From the NCBI GenBank assembly GCA_004010535.1, contig RQYE01000001.1:372001-436000 (forward strand): 64,000 bases of DNA. The letters are read 5' to 3'. Below the pieces are notes generated by a model. The model searched no databases. It was not told the origin of the DNA and was given only the letters and a program-made list of their open reading frames with translations. How positions within the stretch are numbered: position 1 is the stretch's first letter; each line of letters starts with the position of its first letter. Below are positions 58,588-64,000 of the stretch, one piece after another. The DNA comes from Coriobacteriales bacterium OH1046. Lineage in GTDB: Bacteria; Actinomycetota; Coriobacteriia; Coriobacteriales; Atopobiaceae. Made by a program: the position numbers and the translations under genes.

Positions 58588-59400
58588 CTACTTCTCCGAA
58601 AGCGCGCGCGTGCGCTCGAGCGCGGCATCGACGGCGGCGGCGATGGCGTAGAACACGCCGCCCTCCATGGCCCGCAGGGCCGCTATGGTGGTACCGCCCG
58701 GTGACGAGACGCGCTCCAGGTAGCTGCGCGGATGCTCTCCGGAATCGAGCAGCTGTTGGGCGGTTCCGCGCATGGTGGCCTCGACCATCTCGCGGCAATC
58801 CGCAGCGGGAAGGCCCGCCTCGATGCCGGCGCGGGTGAGGCAGTCCACGAAGAGGGCGAAGAACGCGGGGGACGAGCCCGAGACCACGCCCGCTGCATCG
58901 AGCTGATCCTCGCGCATGGGCTTGACCACGGCGAGGGCTTCGAGCAGATCGACCGTAAGGGCGACATCCTCCGCAGTCGCAGCGGCGCCCTGCGCAAGGG
59001 CGATGGCACCGAGGCGCGCGGCAACGGGCAGGTTGGGCATCAGGCGGATGATGCGCTCGCTCGCGCAGAGCCCGTAGAGCTTGGAGAGCGGCACGCCCGC
59101 CATGATGGAGACGATGAGCCTGCCGCCGAGCAGCGCGGCGATGGGCGCCACGACGACGGCGGCAACCTGGGGCTTCACCGCAAGGATCACGGCATCGGGA
59201 TCGAAGGAGGCGATCATCTCGGCGGCATCCGCGTAGACGGGTATGCCGAGCTCGGAGAAGGATGCGCGGATCTCTGCGGAGACCTCGGCGACGGCAAGCT
59301 GCGATGCGGCGATGCCCCCTGCGGAGAGCATGCCCCGGGCGATGGCGCCACCCATGGCACCCGCACCCACGAACGCGATCCGGACATCGGCGCGATCCAT
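58588..59400 (-). CDS. proC: pyrroline-5-carboxylate reductase
   Basis: IAFVGAGAMGGAIARGMLSAGG...IIRLMPNLPV...GSSPAFFALFVDCL...VSSPGGTTIAALRAME. Confidence 0.94.
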   Translation of the reverse strand: MDRADVRIAFVGAGAMGGAIARGMLSAGGIAASQLAVAEVSAEIRASFSELGIPVYADAAEMIASFDPDAVILAVKPQVAAVVVAPIAALLGGRLIVSIMAGVPLSKLYGLCASERIIRLMPNLPVAARLGAIALAQGAAATAEDVALTVDLLEALAVVKPMREDQLDAAGVVSGSSPAFFALFVDCLTRAGIEAGLPAADCREMVEATMRGTAQQLLDSGEHPRSYLERVSSPGGTTIAALRAMEGGVFYAIAAAVDAALERTRALSEK

Positions 59401-59404
59401 GGCG

Positions 59405-59971
59405 CTACCTGATGATCTCGCCATCGGCGACGAGCTTGTCGATGTCGGATTGGGAGAGCGTGAGGCCATGCGGCAGCACGGCGAACACGCGGTCGCCCAG
59501 CTCGGCGATCTCGCCGTCGATGCCGAAGGAGAGGCCGTAGGAGAAATCGAGCACGCGCTTGGCGATATCGATGTTGGTGGCACGGAAGTTCAAGACAACC
59601 GGTTGGTTGGTACGCACGCGGCGGACGACCGTCTGCACGTCCTCATAGGAGACGGGACGCAGCACATAGGGCGGCAGGTTGCCGGAGGGCATGCGCATGC
59701 CGGCGGTGGCTTGAGCATAGCCTGCGGAAGGCGCGTAGGATGGTGCGCCGGCGGTTTGGGCGCTGTTGCCGGAGAGCTGGCGTCCGGAGCGCGTGTAGAC
59801 CGAAACGCTCTCGGCCTCGGGACGCGGCGTGTTGCCGAGAAGGCCCCTGCCGCGCTCGCGCGGCTGATCCTCGTAGAAGTCGCCGTCATCGTCCTCGCTG
59901 TAGTAATCGTCGTAGTAGTCGTCCTCATCATCGCGTGCGAACCGCTCGCGGATCGTATCGAGAAAGCCCAT
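59405..59971 (-). CDS. sepF: cell division protein SepF
   Basis: SYEDVQTVVRRVRTNQPVVLNFRATNIDIAKRVLDFSYGLSFGIDGEIAELGDRVFAVLP. Confidence 0.93.
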   Translation of the reverse strand: MGFLDTIRERFARDDEDDYYDDYYSEDDDGDFYEDQPRERGRGLLGNTPRPEAESVSVYTRSGRQLSGNSAQTAGAPSYAPSAGYAQATAGMRMPSGNLPPYVLRPVSYEDVQTVVRRVRTNQPVVLNFRATNIDIAKRVLDFSYGLSFGIDGEIAELGDRVFAVLPHGLTLSQSDIDKLVADGEIIR

Positions 59972-60035
59972 ATGCGAACACGCCCTTCCTCTTCATGGCA
60001 TGGGATGCCCCATGCGACCGGTACCGTCCCCACCC

Positions 60036-60758
60036 CTATTGTAAGGCGTAGGCAGGATCGAACACCGTCCTCCCCAATCTGATTATTGTAGAGCCTTCCT
60101 CGATGGCGATGACGTAATCGTCGCTCATGCCGCATGAGAGTTCATCAAGTCGACATCCCGTATCGCGCGCGAGGGTATCGCGAAGCTCGCGCAGGTCCGA
60201 GAAGGCCCGCCGCGCAGCAGCGGGATCATGCGCCGGCGCCATGCCCATGAGGCCCTCGAGCGAAAGATGCTCGAGGGAGCAGATCCCGGCGCTCGCGCTC
60301 CTCGCCTCATCGGTCGAGAAGCCCGTCTTGCTCTCCTCCCCCGCCACATTGACCTCCATGAGGATGGGGACCCTGCACCCGAGCGCAGCGGCACGGGCGT
60401 CGACAGCCTTCGCCACGCGCAGCGAGTCGATCGAGTGGATAAGCGAGACCTGCCCGACCACGAGACCCACCTTGTTGGTCTGGAGATGGCCGATCATGTC
60501 CCAGCGGATGCGGGAGAGCTCGGGAAATGCGGCCGAGGCCTCCCGCTTGCGCCTGAGCTCCTGGGGACGGTTCTCGGCGAAGGCGGTATAGCCCGCTTCG
60601 CAGGCGACCGCCACCTCGTCTATGCCCACGGTCTTGGAGACGGCAACGAGCGTCACGTCGGCAGGGGCGCGCCCGCTTCTGGCACAGGCTCCGGAGATGC
60701 GCTCGAGGATCTCCGCGCGACGCGCATGCATAAACGACCGGTAGTCCATATCGGTCAT
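60036..60758 (-). CDS. yggS: YggS-family PLP homeostasis protein
   Basis: LVAVSKTVGIDEVAVACEAGYTAFAENRPQELRRK...RWDMIGHLQTNKV...LSCGMSDDYVIAIEEGSTIIRLGRTVFD. Confidence 0.94.
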   Translation of the reverse strand: MTDMDYRSFMHARRAEILERISGACARSGRAPADVTLVAVSKTVGIDEVAVACEAGYTAFAENRPQELRRKREASAAFPELSRIRWDMIGHLQTNKVGLVVGQVSLIHSIDSLRVAKAVDARAAALGCRVPILMEVNVAGEESKTGFSTDEARSASAGICSLEHLSLEGLMGMAPAHDPAAARRAFSDLRELRDTLARDTGCRLDELSCGMSDDYVIAIEEGSTIIRLGRTVFDPAYALQ

Positions 60759-61552
60759 GCCCCCATGATGGCGAGCGCCCCCTGGCGTCCGCAGATCCCG
60801 CCGCTTGCGCGATAGCTGAAGAAACGCGCGCCCTCCGAGACGCAGGAGATCAGATCGTCGTGGATGCTGCCGGGATCGAATCCGGCGGCCCCGAGGGTAG
60901 CGGCTATGCAGGCTCCGAGATCGAGGGTGCGCCCCGCTCCGACGACACCTGCGCCGAAGGAGGCGGCGAACCTTGCGGCAAGCCCCTCGTCGACCGCGTA
61001 CTCGTCGCCGAGGATATGCGGGCCGATGTAGGCGCCCATCCCGCTCGGATGGGTGCCGGTCGCACGGGAGAGGGCAGAAGCGGCATGCGCGGCGATACGG
61101 GCATAAGTGCCCTTCCAGCCCGAGTGGATGACCGCGAATCCGCCCTCGGCGACGATGACGACGGGAACGCAGTCGGCGAAGCACAGGAGCACGGGGACGC
61201 CAGGGGCGCTCACCACGACGGCGTCCGCACCGCGGCGCGCCTCGGACTGCGCGCGGGCGATGGACGCCTCGTCGCATGCGGCGAGGCGGACGACCGTGTC
61301 GCCATGCACCTGACGGGGGACGATGAGCTTGGAGATGTCGGCCGCAGGGCTTAGGGCGGCGAGTGCGCGGGTACGGTTCTCCTCCACGCATGCAGGGTCA
61401 TCGCCGCAGGCATCGCCCAGGTTCAGCGAGGCGTAGGGGCCGCCCGAGACGCCGCCCGTCCGCTCGGTGAATGCGAACGCGACCCCGCCGGGACGGTGAA
61501 CGTCGCCGAGCAGGGTCACGCCATCGACGGTATATCTCGTCAGCGAGGACAT
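60755..61552 (-). CDS. pgeF: peptidoglycan editing factor (YfiH/laccase-domain)
   Basis: PGGVAFAFTERTGGVSGGPYASLNLG...LLCFADCVPVVIV...AVIHSGWKGTYARI...YIGPHI. Confidence 0.92.
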   Translation of the reverse strand: MSSLTRYTVDGVTLLGDVHRPGGVAFAFTERTGGVSGGPYASLNLGDACGDDPACVEENRTRALAALSPAADISKLIVPRQVHGDTVVRLAACDEASIARAQSEARRGADAVVVSAPGVPVLLCFADCVPVVIVAEGGFAVIHSGWKGTYARIAAHAASALSRATGTHPSGMGAYIGPHILGDEYAVDEGLAARFAASFGAGVVGAGRTLDLGACIAATLGAAGFDPGSIHDDLISCVSEGARFFSYRASGGICGRQGALAIMGA

Positions 61553-61558
61553 CTCATC

Positions 61559-62732
61559 CTAGAGACGGCTGCGCTTGAGGAAATCGGGGATATCGAATTC
61601 CTTGTCGTTGCTGCTCTGCGGAGCACGGGCGGACGCAGATGCGGAGGCGGCAGGCTGTGCGGGCGTATGGGAAGGCCTCTGCGCCGAGCTGCGCCCGCCA
61701 CGCTGCGCGGACGCGGGAGCCTGGGCGGATTCGGGACGCTCGATCGAGAAGGTGGGCAGCATCTGCTGCACGTTGCCCTCGTTGAAGCCTGCCGCGATGA
61801 CGGTGACGCGCACCTGATCGCCCAAGCTCTCGTCGACGACGGTGCCGAAGATGATATTGGCATCGGGGTCGACATTGGAGGCCACGAGATCGGCGGCGTC
61901 GTTGATCTCCTGGATCCCGAGGTCCTTGTTGCCGGCGATGGAGAGCAGCACGCGGGCAGCGCCGTCGATGGAGGTCTCGAGCAGGCGGCTCGAGATAGCC
62001 TCGGTGGCGGCGTCGACGGCGCGGTTGTCGCCGGAAGCGGTGCCGATGCCCATCATCGCGGTGCCGGCACCCTTCATGATGGTGCAGACGTCGGCGAAGT
62101 CGAGATTGATGAGACCGGGGACGGTGATGAGGTCGGTGATGCCCTGAGTGCCCTGGCACAGCACGTCATCGGCCATGCGGAACGCCTCGAGCATGGTGGT
62201 CTTCTTCTCGGAGAGGTCGAGCAGGCGGTCGTTGGGGATGACGATGAGGGTATCGACGTTCTCGGAGAGCTCGGTGATGCCATCGGAGGCGGAGCGATAG
62301 CGTTTGCGGCCTTCGAACGAGAAAGGCTTGGTGACGACGCCGACGGTGAGGGCGCCCACGTCGTTCTTCGCGATGTCGGCGACGATGGGTGCCGCACCGG
62401 TACCCGTGCCGCCGCCCTCGCCTGCCGTGATGAAGACCATGTCGGCACCGGCGAGCGCACGCTTGATCTCATCGCGGCTCTCCTCGGCGGCTTCCCTGCC
62501 CACTGAGGGGTTGGCACCCGCGCCGAGGCCCTTGGTGATATCGGTGCCGATGTGGACCTTGATATCGGCATCGGAGATGGCGAGCGCCTGGGCGTCGGTA
62601 TTGACGGCCACGAACTCGACGCCGCGGATGCCCTCCTCGATCATGCGGTTCACCGCATTGGTGCCGCCTCCGCCCACGCCGACGACCTTTATGACCGCAA
62701 GGTAGTTGTTCGGAACGTCGAAAGTGCCCATG
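61559..62732 (-). CDS. ftsZ: cell division protein FtsZ
   Basis: [38 protein letters not shown]...[18 protein letters not shown]. Confidence 0.98.
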
Positions 62733-62946
62733 GTTGCGTCCTCCTTCAAAGTGTGCAGACAAACATTCAAGCTCAAGTTAAGATCAAAGCCATACAAAGA
62801 GCGCAGTATATTTGCATAAAGCTCCCGAGCGCGTCAAATTCTTTCATTAAGTCATCATAAGAGCAGGTAGATGCCCTCATCGATACTTCTGCCAACATTA
62901 AGGTTAAGCTATAGGATGTATGTTTTACCTGCTGCCGGATCGGCTA

Positions 62947-63930
62947 TCACGCGCCCGTCCCAGGCTGCACGGTTCCCGAATCGATGCGGCGGTATGAGGG
63001 ACTCGCGGGCACGCGAACGTTGACATAGGTGATCTCACCGGGATACTGCTCGAGGATCTGCGCAAGGACGGCAGCTTTCTGCTCTATCTGCGCAGGTGCC
63101 CCCAACGAAACCTCGATGCCGCTCGAGAGGACGCAGGAGATGCCCTCTATGCTCGATGCCGAGTAATACACCACCTGGGAGCCGATCTGCTCGGGAAGCT
63201 CCCTCACGTAGGTATCCACGGCAAGCAGCACCTCATCGGCGACCTCGGAGCCTGCCGACGGGCTTATCGTCGCAGGCGCATCGGTGACGAAGAGGGCCCC
63301 CTTCTCAGTTGCAAGGGCGGCGGCGGCATCCTTGGCAGTCTGATCTTCTGCAATCGAAAGCGTGGCCGGCTCGAGCCAGACGTTTCCTTCCCCTATATAC
63401 CACGCGAAGGAACTCGAGCCCATAAGCACGAGCGTGGTGATCCTGCGCTCGCGCACCTCGATCCTCAGCTTGTCGGGAAACACGCGATGCACGCTGACCT
63501 CGGCAACCCAGGGGTTCTTCCTCAGGTTCTTCCCTATCGCCTCCTCATCGACATTCAGGAGCGTCGTCCCCTCGACCACGTTGGCCAGATTGGCGATATC
63601 CTCCTGCGTGAGATGCTCGGTAGCTTCGGTGTCGATGGAGACGATGGTGAAGACCGGGAGCATCTTCATGACATAGAACGCGAGGACGCCCGCGACGGCG
63701 AGGATGGCGGCCACGACCGCCAAACGCCCGATGAGGCCGGCCAGCTGCCCTGCGCCCATCCTGTTCGCCCTGCGCTGGCGCGCACCATCGGGCTCGGCAA
63801 GGACGACTCTCTTCGAAGGACCCCGGCGAGTCGGGGAAACCCCGCCGAGGCCGTGCGTGTCTCTCTGCAAAATCCTTGCGCTGCCCTTGGATGTGCGGGG
63901 CGTTGCACGGCGAGGATCGTCTCCGGCCAT
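62947..63930 (-). CDS. ftsQ: cell division protein FtsQ (POTRA)
   Basis: Single TM then VSIDTEATEHLTQEDIANLANVVEGTTLLNVDEEAIGKNLRKNPWVAEVSVHRVFPDKLRIEVRER. Confidence 0.92.
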   Translation of the reverse strand: MAGDDPRRATPRTSKGSARILQRDTHGLGGVSPTRRGPSKRVVLAEPDGARQRRANRMGAGQLAGLIGRLAVVAAILAVAGVLAFYVMKMLPVFTIVSIDTEATEHLTQEDIANLANVVEGTTLLNVDEEAIGKNLRKNPWVAEVSVHRVFPDKLRIEVRERRITTLVLMGSSSFAWYIGEGNVWLEPATLSIAEDQTAKDAAAALATEKGALFVTDAPATISPSAGSEVADEVLLAVDTYVRELPEQIGSQVVYYSASSIEGISCVLSSGIEVSLGAPAQIEQKAAVLAQILEQYPGEITYVNVRVPASPSYRRIDSGTVQPGTGA

Positions 63931-63933
63931 GGC

Positions 63934-64000
63934 TCACGCTCCGAATCCCAGGAAGCGCACCTCTGGTTCGAGTGCGATTCCATGCGCTTCATACACGCTC
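63934..64000 (-). CDS. murB: UDP-N-acetylenolpyruvoylglucosamine reductase, C-terminal end (partial)
   Basis: Minus-strand tail SVYEAHGIALEPEVRFLGFGA* just upstream of ftsQ fits the MurB C-terminus and dcw synteny. Confidence 0.7.
   Translation of the reverse strand, partial: SVYEAHGIALEPEVRFLGFGA

Noticed and set aside
54646-58704. 1352-aa plus-strand ORF spanning DHHW, MBOAT and divIVA
   Set aside because: Antisense to three well-supported genes; low-complexity Glu/Arg/Gly/His composition typical of the antisense frame in high-GC coding DNA
1-64000. CRISPR arrays, prophage, integrases or transposases
   Set aside because: No regularly spaced repeats and no such proteins recognisable in the ORF track

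Overview
High-GC bacterial chromosome segment, most consistent with Coriobacteriia (Collinsella/Olsenella-like; inferred from gene content, not searched). Most genes can be named: iorAB, rsmB-fmt-def-priA, thpR-metK with an S-box leader, ald, gltX, tRNA-Gln and tRNA-Glu, cca, pepC, rnpB, and a division cluster (divIVA-yggT-proC-sepF-yggS-pgeF-ftsZ-ftsQ-murB end). Accessory content includes: (1) an 8-gene minus-strand catabolic operon at 24.1-31.7 kb (DUF1537 kinase, Fe-ADH, DapA-type lyase, frameshifted PdxA-like dehydrogenase, permease, cytoplasmic sialidase-like protein, YhcH/NanQ-like), divergent from a PrpR-N/Fis regulator whose AAA+ domain looks catalytically dead and lacks GAFTGA; (2) a lactose/cellobiose-family PTS with a MupG-like 6-phospho-muramidase and a PRD regulator; (3) a radical-SAM plus DUF4130 putative DNA-repair pair behind a promoter with two LexA-like boxes; (4) two dispersed palindromic repeat families, including a perfect 66-bp palindrome with no loop; (5) a low-GC patch at about 4.06-5.2 kb carrying gene remnants and flanked by truncated genes. 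No CRISPR array, prophage or transposase was seen. All family names come from reading the translations; no searches were run.
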